A stretch of DNA of 42,169 nt from Patescibacteria group bacterium (GTDB taxonomy: Bacteria > Patescibacteriota > Minisyncoccia > Phycocordibacterales > GWA1-40-21): the NCBI GenBank assembly GCA_018968925.1, contig JAGWZI010000003.1, positions 1 through 42,169 on the forward strand, in the 5' to 3' direction. The notes beneath the pieces were generated by a model. It ran no database searches and was not told the origin of the DNA. It was given only the letters and a program-made list of their open reading frames with translations. The position numbers were made by a program, and so were the translations under genes. Below are positions 6,933-15,033 of this stretch, piece by piece. Positions within the stretch are counted from its first letter, which is position 1; every line of letters starts with the position of its first letter.

Positions 6933-7739
6933 TTATCGCCGATTGCCGCCCGACCACACCTGCCGCCGCTGTCGCATGGCATCCGCCGCACCGGCTTCCT
7001 CGTCGCGGATCTTGCGGCCGGTGAGCGCGAGGAACGCGTCTTCAAGCGAACTTGTGTCGGTCTTCTTTTTGAGCTCGTCCGCCGTGCCGATCGCCACGAT
7101 CTTGCCGTAATCGATGACCGCGATCCTCTCGGCCACTTTTTCCGCCTCTTCCATGTAATGCGTCGTGAAAAAAACCGTCGTACCTTCGGTCGCGTTCAGG
7201 TCTTTCAAATAATTCCACAGGTGATTGCGAGTTTGCGGATCAAGGCCGATCGTTGGCTCGTCGAGGAAAATGACCTTCGGGTGATGCAGGAGACCGCGAG
7301 CGATCTCAAGGCGCCGTTTCATGCCGCCCGAGAACGATTTGACGAGGCTGTCCTTCCTGTCCCAGAGCTCGACGAACGTCATGAGCTTTTCGATCCGTTC
7401 ACGCCGGACCTTCTTCTCGATGCCGTAGAGCACGCCGTGGAATTCCATGTTCTCCCAGGCGGTTAGTTCGTCGTCGAGCGATGGGTCCTGGAAGACGATG
7501 CCGAAGGATTTGCGCACCGCATGCGGATCATGTTTCGGATCGAAACCGGCAAGCGCGATCGATCCTGCCGTCGGATCGAGAAGCGTCGTGAGCATTTTGA
7601 TCGTCGTGGATTTTCCCGCGCCGTTCGGACCGAGGAACGCGAAGATCTCGCCGCGTGCGACGGAAAACGTGATGTCGTTCACCGCCGTGATGTCGCCAAA
7701 TTTCTTGACGAGGTTTTTTACTTCGATGATATCGGTCAT
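6933..7739 (-). CDS. ABC exporter ATP-binding protein
   Basis: 268 residues from the ATG at 7739 (MTDIIEVKNLVKKFGD); the longer open frame upstream is not supported. Seen: Walker A GPNGAGKST (37-45), Q-loop VFQDP, signature SGGMKRRLEIARG (about 137-149), Walker B VIFLDEPTIGLDP, and switch His in TTHYMEEAE. This is the DrrA/CcmA-like class that pairs with ABC-2 permeases; the permease gene follows directly. The ATG is 6 nt after a TATACT box, so the mRNA is probably leaderless. Confidence 0.94.
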   Translation of the reverse strand: MTDIIEVKNLVKKFGDITAVNDITFSVARGEIFAFLGPNGAGKSTTIKMLTTLLDPTAGSIALAGFDPKHDPHAVRKSFGIVFQDPSLDDELTAWENMEFHGVLYGIEKKVRRERIEKLMTFVELWDRKDSLVKSFSGGMKRRLEIARGLLHHPKVIFLDEPTIGLDPQTRNHLWNYLKDLNATEGTTVFFTTHYMEEAEKVAERIAVIDYGKIVAIGTADELKKKTDTSSLEDAFLALTGRKIRDEEAGAADAMRQRRQVWSGGNRR

Positions 7740-7745
7740 GTCGCT

Positions 7746-7751
7746 AGTATA
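7746..7751 (-). promoter_or_regulatory. -10 box of the ABC exporter operon, leaderless
   Basis: TATACT on the minus strand ends 6 nt before the ATG at 7739. Confidence 0.55.
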
Positions 7752-7761
7752 TACGAAAAAA

Positions 7762-8397
7762 TCAGAATTCGGTTGCCTTGCCGATCGGCATCGGTACGAA
7801 CCTGATCCCCTTCGGCTCGAGAAACGTTGGTGCGAGACGATCCGTCGTTGCCGTGCTTTTGCTATTGGCATCATGCACCGGGAAACAGACATCAGGTTTG
7901 AGCGCTTCGGCATAGCTCACGCCTTCGGAAAATTTCATCCACGGCCCGGCGACCGGCAGGGCAAGCACCGGAACACGCCGGTGCGGGTCGGTCAGCGCAT
8001 CGCCCGGATAAAAGAGCTTGCCCGAGATAAAATATCCTGTGTTCTGGCAGACCGGATAATGATCGTGGATGAACGCATGGTCGCGGCCGATGCCTTCGAT
8101 GATGACGCCTTGGTATTCGTATTTTTCGCCATCCTCGACCTTCGTGAACGGAATCCCCTCCTTCACGAGAAGCGCGCCGACCGAAGCGTTCGTGATGACG
8201 ATCGCGTTCGGATTCTTCTTCAGGATGTTTTTCACCGAATCAAGGTGAAAATGATCGAAATGATCGTGCGTGACAAGCATGATGTCGATATTTTCGACGT
8301 CATCCTGCGCCGTCGAATACGTGCCTGGATCAGTGATGATCCGGACGCCTTTCTCTTCAACAAGCAGACAACAGTGACCAAATTTCGTGATCATCAT
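7762..8397 (-). CDS. Metallo-beta-lactamase-fold hydrolase (UlaG/UPF0173-like)
   Basis: 211 residues. The metal motif THDHFDH (H44, H46, D48, H49) follows a short N-terminal GHCCLLVEE strand and DPGTYS, as in the UlaG/RNase Z-like small hydrolases often annotated as MBL-fold metallo-hydrolases. Further likely metal ligands are in FYPGDALTD and in PVHD near the C-terminus. The substrate cannot be told from sequence. It is a single gene with a perfect extended -10, TGCTATAAT, 7 nt before the first ATG, and a second ATG follows directly. Confidence 0.88.
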   Translation of the reverse strand: MMITKFGHCCLLVEEKGVRIITDPGTYSTAQDDVENIDIMLVTHDHFDHFHLDSVKNILKKNPNAIVITNASVGALLVKEGIPFTKVEDGEKYEYQGVIIEGIGRDHAFIHDHYPVCQNTGYFISGKLFYPGDALTDPHRRVPVLALPVAGPWMKFSEGVSYAEALKPDVCFPVHDANSKSTATTDRLAPTFLEPKGIRFVPMPIGKATEF

Positions 8398-8404
8398 GCC
8401 GAAT

Positions 8405-8413
8405 ATTATAGCA
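8405..8413 (-). promoter_or_regulatory. Perfect extended -10 of the MBL-fold gene, leaderless
   Basis: TGCTATAAT on the minus strand ends 7 nt before the ATG at 8397. Confidence 0.7.
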
Positions 8414-8489
8414 GAAAAAACCTTTTGCAGGCTTCAGAATTCAAACGTTTGACGTCAATCACCAGTAAGGATATTCTGACGCGCAACGG

Positions 8490-9953
8490 TCAACGTTCGT
8501 AGACGACCGTGTTCGAAGAGAAGGTTGGAGATTGTGCGCACATGCCGGCCGCATAATCGGCTTCTAATTTAGCTGCACTATCCATGCGAACATCCACGTG
8601 TCCTTCGTTCCCATGTCCGCCCGCGCCAACGGCACCCTCAAAACAGTAGATATTTCCGTCAGCGGTTATCTGACTTGGATCGCGATTTATATATCCGCTG
8701 CCTTGTGGCGTAAAGATAAGTTGAGACCCGAGATATGGACTTGGAATAAGATCAGTGCCTGCGCTCACCACTCCTTTTGCAGGGTCAAGGTTGGAATGAA
8801 CAAGCCCAAGTAGCGAGCTTTCCACAATCCCTTGGTATGAAGCAGTATCGCCTTTGTGATACCAATTCCCTTGAGCCGTGCCTGATTTGTCTTGCATGGT
8901 CGATCCGCATGCGGGGATACCGTTTGCACCGGCATTCTGAACGGTAAGTGCTGCGGAGAGATCCGACCTTACGGTACTCGTGAAATAGTCGAGAGGGCAA
9001 ACGGTGTGCAGATAGCTATCTGCAAGCATGCCTGTTGCTTCGCCTTGATCGATGAATGAAAGCGACGTTGTGCGTACATCGGCAACCGCAAAGTCAGCTC
9101 CGCCGGGTTGACCCTGATACGGCAGTACTGTGCCAAGTTCTTCTCCGCTTGTAAGCGGGATCGAGAGCGGTCCATACACCGTATTCTTTACCGTTGCTCC
9201 CTGGTCAATACTTGCGGGGGTAAGCGTAGAAAGCGCCTGTACGAGTCGGGGCGACAGCGTGTTGATTTGGAAAGCGAACATCAAACTCTTGCACGGCGAG
9301 AAGTAGAGCTTTACATTGTTCGTCCCGGCATCTGCACCGGAAGTTCCCACCGATTCAGCAACGGCAAGGAGAGTGACATTCCCCGGAGCATACACCGGCG
9401 TCGCTCCCGATGAACTTCCGTCGAGATATACGTGATCAGCTTGGTCGGGCAAAATATGTTCGCCGTTCAGATGGCCCATGGGCTCAATTCCAGAGAGATC
9501 TGCCGCACTCATAGGAGAGTTGCTAAATAGTGCATTATTTGAGGGACATGAAGGAAGCGCTCCCGCGTTTGCGGTCGTATTGTTCCCGACGTATGCCACG
9601 TCGTTCGAGCGAACGGGTCCGCTCGGAGTCCCTTGGGTGTAGGCACGCATACCGGAGGACATCATATTCTGGAGTTGCGCGCATGCCGATGTCAGAGCGG
9701 ATTTCATGCAAGCGGCAATGCATGATCCCTGGTCTGTGCAGCCGATCTCATTCATAAGAACCTGTTCTTGAGAATTTGATTGCTGGTCGTTTGATGGAGA
9801 AGTATTTTGTGCCGAGTTCGCTTCTGACCCTATCGGCAACGGGAAGGACGCATTATTTTGGTGAAAAACAAGATATGCTCCTCCAGCGAGGATAATTATT
9901 GCGAGTATACCAATAAGGATGAAAACACTCGACAGTCCTCTTCGAAGATTCAT
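8490..9953 (-). CDS. Membrane-anchored extracytoplasmic protein, LytM/M23-like region
   Basis: 487 residues: basic N-terminus, one TM helix (about 6-30, VFILIGILAIIILAGGAYLV), a Ser/Asn/Gln-rich linker, then an outside domain with several Cys. The part GHLNGEHILPDQADHVYL ... TPVYAPGNVTLL ... LYFSPCKSLMFAF resembles the duplicated-hybrid-motif (LytM/M23) barrels of many Patescibacteria proteins, where a GHxxxxS segment follows FSPC. Here that second metal motif is not intact, so peptidase activity is doubtful. Cys-rich segment GCTDQGSCIAACM near residue 71. It may act in wall binding or structure. Function unproven. Confidence 0.7.
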   Translation of the reverse strand: MNLRRGLSSVFILIGILAIIILAGGAYLVFHQNNASFPLPIGSEANSAQNTSPSNDQQSNSQEQVLMNEIGCTDQGSCIAACMKSALTSACAQLQNMMSSGMRAYTQGTPSGPVRSNDVAYVGNNTTANAGALPSCPSNNALFSNSPMSAADLSGIEPMGHLNGEHILPDQADHVYLDGSSSGATPVYAPGNVTLLAVAESVGTSGADAGTNNVKLYFSPCKSLMFAFQINTLSPRLVQALSTLTPASIDQGATVKNTVYGPLSIPLTSGEELGTVLPYQGQPGGADFAVADVRTTSLSFIDQGEATGMLADSYLHTVCPLDYFTSTVRSDLSAALTVQNAGANGIPACGSTMQDKSGTAQGNWYHKGDTASYQGIVESSLLGLVHSNLDPAKGVVSAGTDLIPSPYLGSQLIFTPQGSGYINRDPSQITADGNIYCFEGAVGAGGHGNEGHVDVRMDSAAKLEADYAAGMCAQSPTFSSNTVVYER

Positions 9954-9959
9954 GCGAGT

Positions 9960-9968
9960 ATGATAGCA
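9960..9968 (-). promoter_or_regulatory. Extended -10 of the LytM-like gene, leaderless
   Basis: TGCTATCAT on the minus strand ends 6 nt before the ATG at 9953. Apart from this box the stretch 9954-10107 holds only A/T-rich spacer; I see no gene in it. Confidence 0.65.
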
Positions 9969-10106
9969 CGATTAAATTGAAATTACATGGCGTCCTCTGA
10001 ACGAAAGTTTGAATTCCTTCGCGGTCGAGGCGCGAAGAGGTTCGAGCTTTTTTTTAAAAAGGCTAAAACAAAGAGTTCTCAGGTATTCTGATAAAAAAAT
10101 CTGACT

Positions 10107-10194
<88 letters not shown>

Positions 10195-10209
10195 GTGGCG
10201 AACGCCGGA

Positions 10210-10218
10210 ATCCTAGCA
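10210..10218 (-). promoter_or_regulatory. Extended -10 of tRNA-Ser
   Basis: TGCTAGGAT on the minus strand, 15 bases before the tRNA 5' end. The same nonamer precedes lepA. Confidence 0.6.
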
Positions 10219-10242
10219 TCTTTTTGCCTTTTCCGCAAAAAA

Positions 10243-10251
10243 TGATACAGT
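10243..10251 (+). promoter_or_regulatory. Extended -10 of tRNA-Glu
   Basis: TGATACAGT lies 15 bases before the tRNA 5' end. It is divergent from the tRNA-Ser promoter, with about 25 bases between the two boxes. Confidence 0.5.
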
Positions 10252-10266
10252 GCTACGCGTATTTCC

Positions 10267-10338
10267 GGCCCTATCGTCTAACGGTTAGGACACGGGCTTT
10301 TCAAGCCTGTAATCGGGGTTCGATTCCCCGTAGGGTCA
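10267..10338 (+). tRNA. tRNA-Glu (anticodon TTC)
   Basis: Acceptor GGCCCTA/TAGGGTC, anticodon stem CGGGC/GCCTG with loop TTTTCAA, and T-arm CGGGG-TTCGATT-CCCCG. CCA is not encoded. The stop codon of the convergent gene begins two bases after the 3' end with no terminator between them. Confidence 0.97.
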
Positions 10339-10340
10339 CA

Positions 10341-11039
10341 TTATACGTTGCATCCACTTGTTTGGACCGGCGCAACGGAACCGAGACCGCATCCGCTCTC
10401 CTGCTGTCCCGGAAACCACATGGCGTTCGCCTGGGCAGCGGCGGCGAGAAGTTCGCCTTCGTCCATCCCTTTCGACGAAAGGATCTCGAGCAGGCCGAGC
10501 ATCGCCATGCCGTGATTGCAATCCGGAAAGTATGCGCTGTTCCGGCAGCAGGGACGGAACACTTCTTTCGACGTTTTCTCGACAAGCGCCTGTTCGGCCG
10601 GCGTCAGCTCGAGAAACGCATGCATGCCGTAATGATCCATCGGATTGCCGGTCGAAACGGTCCATCCGCCGACGGATGCCATGTTCTGCGGACCGCCATA
10701 AGCCGGATCCGTCATCGGTCCGTTCTCGAGGATCGCATTCTTGTTCGAGAGACCGAAGCCCCACAGCAGGTTGAGTTCCGTTACCTGCGACAATTTCTCC
10801 GGATCGAGCACGCCGTTTTGCACAAGTTCGGCGAGCAAGGCATTCTCGGCCTGCATCGGCAGCAAATGCCCGCCATCCACGATAGTTGCCGTATCCGTTG
10901 CGGCATCCGAGACGGAAATCTGCGCGTTGGGCGGCGGAACGCGTCCCGGCGAATTCCACTTGAGGCCGATAACGAAAGCGGCGAGCATGCCGGCAAGAAG
11001 GATCGCGGCCGCCGGCATTGTTGATGTATGTTGTTTCAT
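10341..11039 (-). CDS. Anchored Cys-rich protein of the copper operon, unknown function
   Basis: 232 residues with an N-terminal TM or signal anchor (about 9-26), then an extracytoplasmic domain. The striking part is near residue 160: FRPCCRNSAYFPDCNHGMAM, with CC, DCNHG and following Met, a set of soft and His ligands suited to copper or to disulfide chemistry (inference). More Cys sit at the C-terminus (GCG, GCN). It is the last gene of the operon with the CcdA-like, DUF1573, Cu-ATPase and CsoR-like genes, starting 7 bases after the CcdA-like stop. I do not recognise a named family. No terminator is seen before tRNA-Glu on the other strand. Confidence 0.75.
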   Translation of the reverse strand: MKQHTSTMPAAAILLAGMLAAFVIGLKWNSPGRVPPPNAQISVSDAATDTATIVDGGHLLPMQAENALLAELVQNGVLDPEKLSQVTELNLLWGFGLSNKNAILENGPMTDPAYGGPQNMASVGGWTVSTGNPMDHYGMHAFLELTPAEQALVEKTSKEVFRPCCRNSAYFPDCNHGMAMLGLLEILSSKGMDEGELLAAAAQANAMWFPGQQESGCGLGSVAPVQTSGCNV

Positions 11040-11046
11040 TTCCGTG

Positions 11047-11826
11047 TCAGATGAAGAGGACGAGAATGCCGATAATGATCATGGCGACGCCGGCCCAAAG
11101 GTGGACGTCTTTCATGTTCGTGGCTTTCCATTCTTTGACCTTGCCGATCAGCGCGGGATTCGCCGCAACAGAGAGCGTCACGGCGAGCGGCGCGACGAGG
11201 ATGGCGTTGTAGAGCAGAAGATAGCCGAAACCCGTCGCATACGTCGCATGGTCGTGCAGGAGGCCGATGACCATGAGATACGGACCGCCCATGCACGGAA
11301 ACTGGCAGAGGCCGACGAGAAGGCCCAAGCCGAACGCGGCGGGAAGCGTCGCCGCGTTCATGAGTTCACCCATCGGCCGATGCGCGGCATCGGGGATCTT
11401 CAGCCGGAGCGGAAATTTCGGGAAGAGGGCGGCGAGCACGTTGAGCAGGCCGAAAACGACGAGTAGCGCCGAGCCGACCTTGCCCATGAAATGCGGAACG
11501 TTGAAAAGATGGATCACTCGCAGGATGCCGATGCCGATCCCGAAGTACGCGGCGAAGATGCCGGCGATGTAGAGCCCGCCGATCTCGAGGATCCGCCTGC
11601 GGCTCATCTGCAGACTGAAAAGGAACGCGATGGTGATGAGCAGGATCGAGAACGAGCACGGGTGCACGCTGTCAAGAAGCGCCGAGAATCCGACGAGCGG
11701 CAGGAGCCAAACGCCGCCGCGGCTCGCATGCCAGAGGAATGCCGAGAATCCCGTGCTTCGCTGAAGCACGGCGATGACGGCAATGGCGAACACAATGGCG
11801 CCGAGACTGATGACGAGTTTCTTCAT
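11047..11826 (-). CDS. CcdA/DsbD-like transmembrane thiol-electron carrier
   Basis: 259 residues with about six TM segments. The two Cys-bearing helices are seen as HPCSFSILLITIAFL (after a TM at the N-terminus) and CQFPCMGGPYLMVIG, the pattern of the cytochrome-c-biogenesis/DsbD transmembrane family that moves electrons from cytoplasmic thioredoxin to the outside. No fused thioredoxin domains. In this operon it probably keeps Cys of the neighbouring extracytoplasmic proteins (DUF1573 and the CC/DCNH protein) reduced, which copper handling requires; this is inference from context. Confidence 0.85.
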   Translation of the reverse strand: MKKLVISLGAIVFAIAVIAVLQRSTGFSAFLWHASRGGVWLLPLVGFSALLDSVHPCSFSILLITIAFLFSLQMSRRRILEIGGLYIAGIFAAYFGIGIGILRVIHLFNVPHFMGKVGSALLVVFGLLNVLAALFPKFPLRLKIPDAAHRPMGELMNAATLPAAFGLGLLVGLCQFPCMGGPYLMVIGLLHDHATYATGFGYLLLYNAILVAPLAVTLSVAANPALIGKVKEWKATNMKDVHLWAGVAMIIIGILVLFI

Positions 11827-11828
11827 GG

Positions 11829-12341
11829 CTATGGCGTTACGATTGCTTTGATCTCGAACTTGAGCGCGCCGCCGGACGCATCGGTGAGCAGAATGAAGCG
11901 GTCGATCGAACCGACGCCTGCCGGTCCGTGCGCGGCGGGGTTGAAAATGACGCGGAGCGTGCGGGTAACGCCCGCCTTGATCGTCTCATCCGTCGCGTTC
12001 ATGCCGCCCATGCCCGGCATGCCGAAAGGACCTTTGGTCGATCCGTCAGGTTCGACAAGCAAAGCCGACGTGCACATGCAGGACGTCTCGACCTGCGTGA
12101 TCGTGACATCGTGGTTTGCCGGATTGGTGAATGTGAAATCCCTGCTGACGTCGCCGTTTCTCATCGATATGGTGCCGAAGTCGTAGAACGTGCTCGAAGC
12201 GGCGAGTGCGCTTGCCGGCGCATTCGCCGGAACGCCCTGGACGCTCGCCGCGCTTGAACCGCTATTCGCATAACCGAGAACGAAGAGTCCGAAAATTGCG
12301 AGACAGACCGCGAGAATGATGATTGTTTCTTTTAATTTCAT
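11829..12341 (-). CDS. DUF1573 domain protein, membrane-anchored
   Basis: 170 residues from the ATG at 12341 (MKLKETIIILAVCLAIFGLF); the upstream ATG at 12380 adds 13 residues without support. N-terminal TM, Ala/Ser linker, then the DUF1573 Ig-like fold: FYDFGTI, DFTFTNPANHDVTITQVETS and SCMCT, where the family has SCGCT. A Met/Gly-rich loop FGMPGMGGM follows. Function of the family is unknown, but it often sits by CcdA/DsbD-type genes as here. The start is 2 bases before the CcdA-like gene's own on the operon's next unit. Confidence 0.82.
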   Translation of the reverse strand: MKLKETIIILAVCLAIFGLFVLGYANSGSSAASVQGVPANAPASALAASSTFYDFGTISMRNGDVSRDFTFTNPANHDVTITQVETSCMCTSALLVEPDGSTKGPFGMPGMGGMNATDETIKAGVTRTLRVIFNPAAHGPAGVGSIDRFILLTDASGGALKFEIKAIVTP

Positions 12342-12409
12342 GTTTGATGGTAAAAATGGTAAAGACAAAAAGCGCTGCATGGCGCGCGCAAGGCCGGATT
12401 TCCGGCGAT

Positions 12410-12808
12410 TTATGAAAGAGATGGACCGTTTTCAAACAGTGAAAGCCATTCGGTCAACGCATGTTGAAAAATATCCGGCGGAGGATCGGGAACGACGGCG
12501 AGCGAGCGCGGCGGTTTGAAAAAACCTTGCATAAAAAATACGCCTGCAACCGCAAAGAGAAGAAAAACAAACGGCATCGCAAAGCTTGAAACGAGCGCAC
12601 CGAGAAACGACTGGTATGCGCCGATATGATGCATCGCTGCCGCGGCCGCATCCTGTGGACAAAGCGCCGTTTCCATCGCTGAAGAAAAAATGCATCCGCT
12701 CATCATGCGCCCGTCAGGACCGAAAGAGAGCGGCAAGCTCAAAAAAACGATCCCCAAAAAGAATGCGAGGATGATCGCGCCAACGGTTTTTGTTGCGTAC
12801 GTTCCCAT
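12410..12808 (-). CDS. Small two-TM membrane protein of the copper operon
   Basis: 132 residues, not recognised. Two hydrophobic segments: IILAFFLGIVFLSLPLSF (about 12-29) and FLGALVSSFAMPFVFLLFAVAGVFF (about 68-92). The loop between them is rich in Met, Cys and His (MMSGCIF, METALCP, MHHIG), as seen in copper-associated small membrane proteins. It begins one base after the Cu-ATPase stop, so it is in the same operon. A role in metal delivery is a guess from composition and place. Confidence 0.7.
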   Translation of the reverse strand: MGTYATKTVGAIILAFFLGIVFLSLPLSFGPDGRMMSGCIFSSAMETALCPQDAAAAAMHHIGAYQSFLGALVSSFAMPFVFLLFAVAGVFFMQGFFKPPRSLAVVPDPPPDIFQHALTEWLSLFENGPSLS

Positions 12809-12809
12809 G

Positions 12810-14702
12810 TCAGAGCGTTTGTTTTCTTAAAAGGACCGCGTTCACCGAGACAATGACGGTCGACAGCGACATGAAGACCGCGGCGATCGCCGGCCCGATG
12901 ACGATCCCCCGACTTGCAAGCGCGCCGGCGGCGACCGGCATGGCGATCAGATTGTAACCGGTCGCCCAAAAAAGATTCTGGAGCATTTTTCCGTAGGTCA
13001 GCTTTGAAAGCCTGATGATTTTCGCGACGTCCCGTGGATCGCTCTTGACGAGAACGATGCCCGCCGATTCGATCGCCACGTTCGTGCCCGCGCCGATAGC
13101 GATGCCGAGATCGGCTTGTGAGAGCGCTGGGGCATCGTTCACGCCGTCGCCGACCATCGCGACCTTGCGTCCGCGTGCCTGGAGCTCCTTCACCTTCCTG
13201 ACCTTGTCTTCCGGCAAGATGCGGGCGAAATATTCGTCGAGGCCGAGTTCTTCGGCGACCTGCTTTGCTGTCTCTTCGCTGTCGCCGGTGATCATGGCGA
13301 CGCGGATGCCTGATGTTTTCAGCCGTTCCACGGCTTCTTTCGATTCCGGACGAACGGCATCGGCAATTGCGATCGTTCCGATGCTTCTGCCGTCTTTTTC
13401 GACGACGATATCGTTCCCGCCTTTCGTGCCGACAAAAATCTTGCTGCCGTTCACCACGCCTCGAGCCCCCCGGCCGGGAATACGGGTGAAGTTGGAAACA
13501 TTTTCGATTTTTAACATGCGCTTCTTCGCTTCTTCAACGATCGCCTTTCCGATCGGATGTTCCGAATGCGTATCGATCGCCGCCGCAAGCGCGAGCGTTT
13601 CGTCCGATGTAACCGATACGACTTTGAATTTTGCTTCGGTCAGCGTGCCTGTCTTGTCGAAAAGCACCGTATCAATGTTTCGCGCCGCTTCGAGCGCAAG
13701 GCGCTGGCGTATCAGGAGGCCGCTTCGCGCTCCCATCGTTGTCGAGATTGAAGCGACAAGCGGAACAGCGAGACCGAGCGCGTGCGGACAGGCAATGACG
13801 AGCACCGCCACGACGAACGTTACGGCAACCGCTGGGCTTGCTCCGACCGCGATCCAAGCAATGAATGTGATGATTGCCGCAACAATGGCGACGATCGTGA
13901 GATAGAATGCCGCGCGATCGGAAAGGATCTGAAGCTGCGATTTTGAAGCCTGTGCATCGGCAACAAGACGCATTACTCCGGCAAGGAACGTGTTCTCGCC
14001 GATTTTCGTCACTTCAACTTTCAAACTGCCGTCGCCATTCGTCGAGCCGGCGACGACTTCCTGTCCGACACCTTTCGATACAGGCTTCGATTCGCCAGTA
14101 ATGATCGATTCGTTCAAGTCTGACTTGCCATCGATGATTTTTCCGTCAGCCGGTATTTTTGATCCCGGACGAACCAGAACACTATCGCCCACGTTCAATT
14201 CTGCGAGTGCAACCTTGACTGGCTGTCCGTTTCGGAGAACTTCCGCCGTATCCGGCAAAAGCTTTGCGAGTTCTTTGAGCGCCCCCTGCGCGCCCTGGAC
14301 GGCTTTCATCTCGATAAAGTGGCCGAGCAGCATGACGGCAATGAGCGTCGAAAGCTCCCACCAGAGCGTATTGCCCGAACCGGCAAAGGTCGAATAGACA
14401 CTCCAGGCGTACGCGGTCGTGATGGCAAGCGCGATGAGCGTCATCATGCCCGGCATCTTCGCCCGAAGCTCTCGGACGGCGCTCGCGAGGAACACCCATC
14501 CGCAGAAAAAGAATATGACGCTACCGAAAACGAGCGACGCGTATTTTTCCGGATATGCGAAAATCGCAACGGTCAAAGCAAGCGCGATCCAGAATCTTTG
14601 TAGGAATGATTCCGTATGATGTCCGGCATGCTTGTCAGATTCCCCATGACCGTGGACTTTCATTTGGTGCGTTTCCGGTTGTATGTGCGCGCAACAGTCC
14701 AT
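12810..14702 (-). CDS. copB: Copper-exporting P1B-type ATPase, CopB-like (CPH)
   Basis: 630 residues. Seen: His/Cys-rich N-terminus without a folded metal-binding domain (residues 1-30), actuator TGES (202-205), transmembrane metal motif CPH (305-307), phosphorylation site DKTGT (349-353), the HP motif SEHPIGKA, and hinge GDGVNDAPAL. A CPH motif with His-rich N-terminus is the mark of the P1B-3 (CopB) group, which exports Cu(II)/Cu(I) and related ions rather than the CPC (CopA) group. It follows the CsoR-like gene by 4 bases. Expected to act in the cytoplasmic membrane. Confidence 0.93.
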   Translation of the reverse strand: MDCCAHIQPETHQMKVHGHGESDKHAGHHTESFLQRFWIALALTVAIFAYPEKYASLVFGSVIFFFCGWVFLASAVRELRAKMPGMMTLIALAITTAYAWSVYSTFAGSGNTLWWELSTLIAVMLLGHFIEMKAVQGAQGALKELAKLLPDTAEVLRNGQPVKVALAELNVGDSVLVRPGSKIPADGKIIDGKSDLNESIITGESKPVSKGVGQEVVAGSTNGDGSLKVEVTKIGENTFLAGVMRLVADAQASKSQLQILSDRAAFYLTIVAIVAAIITFIAWIAVGASPAVAVTFVVAVLVIACPHALGLAVPLVASISTTMGARSGLLIRQRLALEAARNIDTVLFDKTGTLTEAKFKVVSVTSDETLALAAAIDTHSEHPIGKAIVEEAKKRMLKIENVSNFTRIPGRGARGVVNGSKIFVGTKGGNDIVVEKDGRSIGTIAIADAVRPESKEAVERLKTSGIRVAMITGDSEETAKQVAEELGLDEYFARILPEDKVRKVKELQARGRKVAMVGDGVNDAPALSQADLGIAIGAGTNVAIESAGIVLVKSDPRDVAKIIRLSKLTYGKMLQNLFWATGYNLIAMPVAAGALASRGIVIGPAIAAVFMSLSTVIVSVNAVLLRKQTL

Positions 14703-14706
14703 CGCT

Positions 14707-14973
14707 TTATTTCTGCCCCAGTTTGTAAATCTTCAGAATCTCCGCCGTCGCCTTCTTTTCATTCCCGTGCCTGATGCTGTGGGCGATATGGGTTTCCAGA
14801 TGATTCCTGAGAACCAGGTTGCCGACGCCCGAAAGCGCCTCGCGAACAGCTTCGATCTGCGTGATGATGTCCACGCAGTATTGTTCGCGATCGACCATGT
14901 CGCGAACGCCCTTCACCTGGCCGGCGACAATGGCAAGCCGCCGTTCGACGCTCTTTTTGATATTCTGCTTCAT
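14707..14973 (-). CDS. csoR: CsoR/RcnR-family metal-sensing repressor
   Basis: 88 residues, all-helical family. Metal ligands at the family positions are C33, H58 and H62 (YCVDIITQI and NHLETH), so Cys-His-His in place of the Cys-His-Cys of Mycobacterium CsoR. RcnR-type nickel sensors also have C-H-H but with an N-terminal His that is absent here; the Thermus thermophilus CsoR with C-H-H answers copper and other ions. Context (Cu-ATPase next) favours copper. The promoter carries an operator-like inverted repeat. The ATG lies 6 nt after the -10 box. Confidence 0.92.
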   Translation of the reverse strand: MKQNIKKSVERRLAIVAGQVKGVRDMVDREQYCVDIITQIEAVREALSGVGNLVLRNHLETHIAHSIRHGNEKKATAEILKIYKLGQK

Positions 14974-14979
14974 GCCGCC

Positions 14980-15007
14980 ATGATACCCCCGCAGGGTATT
15001 TTGTCAA
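14980..15007 (-). promoter_or_regulatory. Promoter of the copper operon with CsoR-type operator
   Basis: Minus strand: -35 TTGACA (15002-15007), 16-bp spacer, -10 TATCAT (14980-14985), 6 nt to the ATG. The inverted repeat ATACCC-N5-GGGTAT at 14983-14999 fills the spacer and overlaps the -10. It has the G-tract flanked by TAT/ATA seen in CsoR-family operators such as that of Bacillus subtilis copZA. Confidence 0.8.
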
Positions 15008-15027
15008 ACACCCTATTCAGCTATACT
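15001..15027 (+). promoter_or_regulatory. Divergent promoter of the DUF488 gene
   Basis: -35 TTGTCA (15001-15006) and -10 TATACT (15022-15027), 6 nt before the ATG. The -35 overlaps that of the copper operon on the other strand. Confidence 0.65.
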
Positions 15028-15033
15028 TATTTT

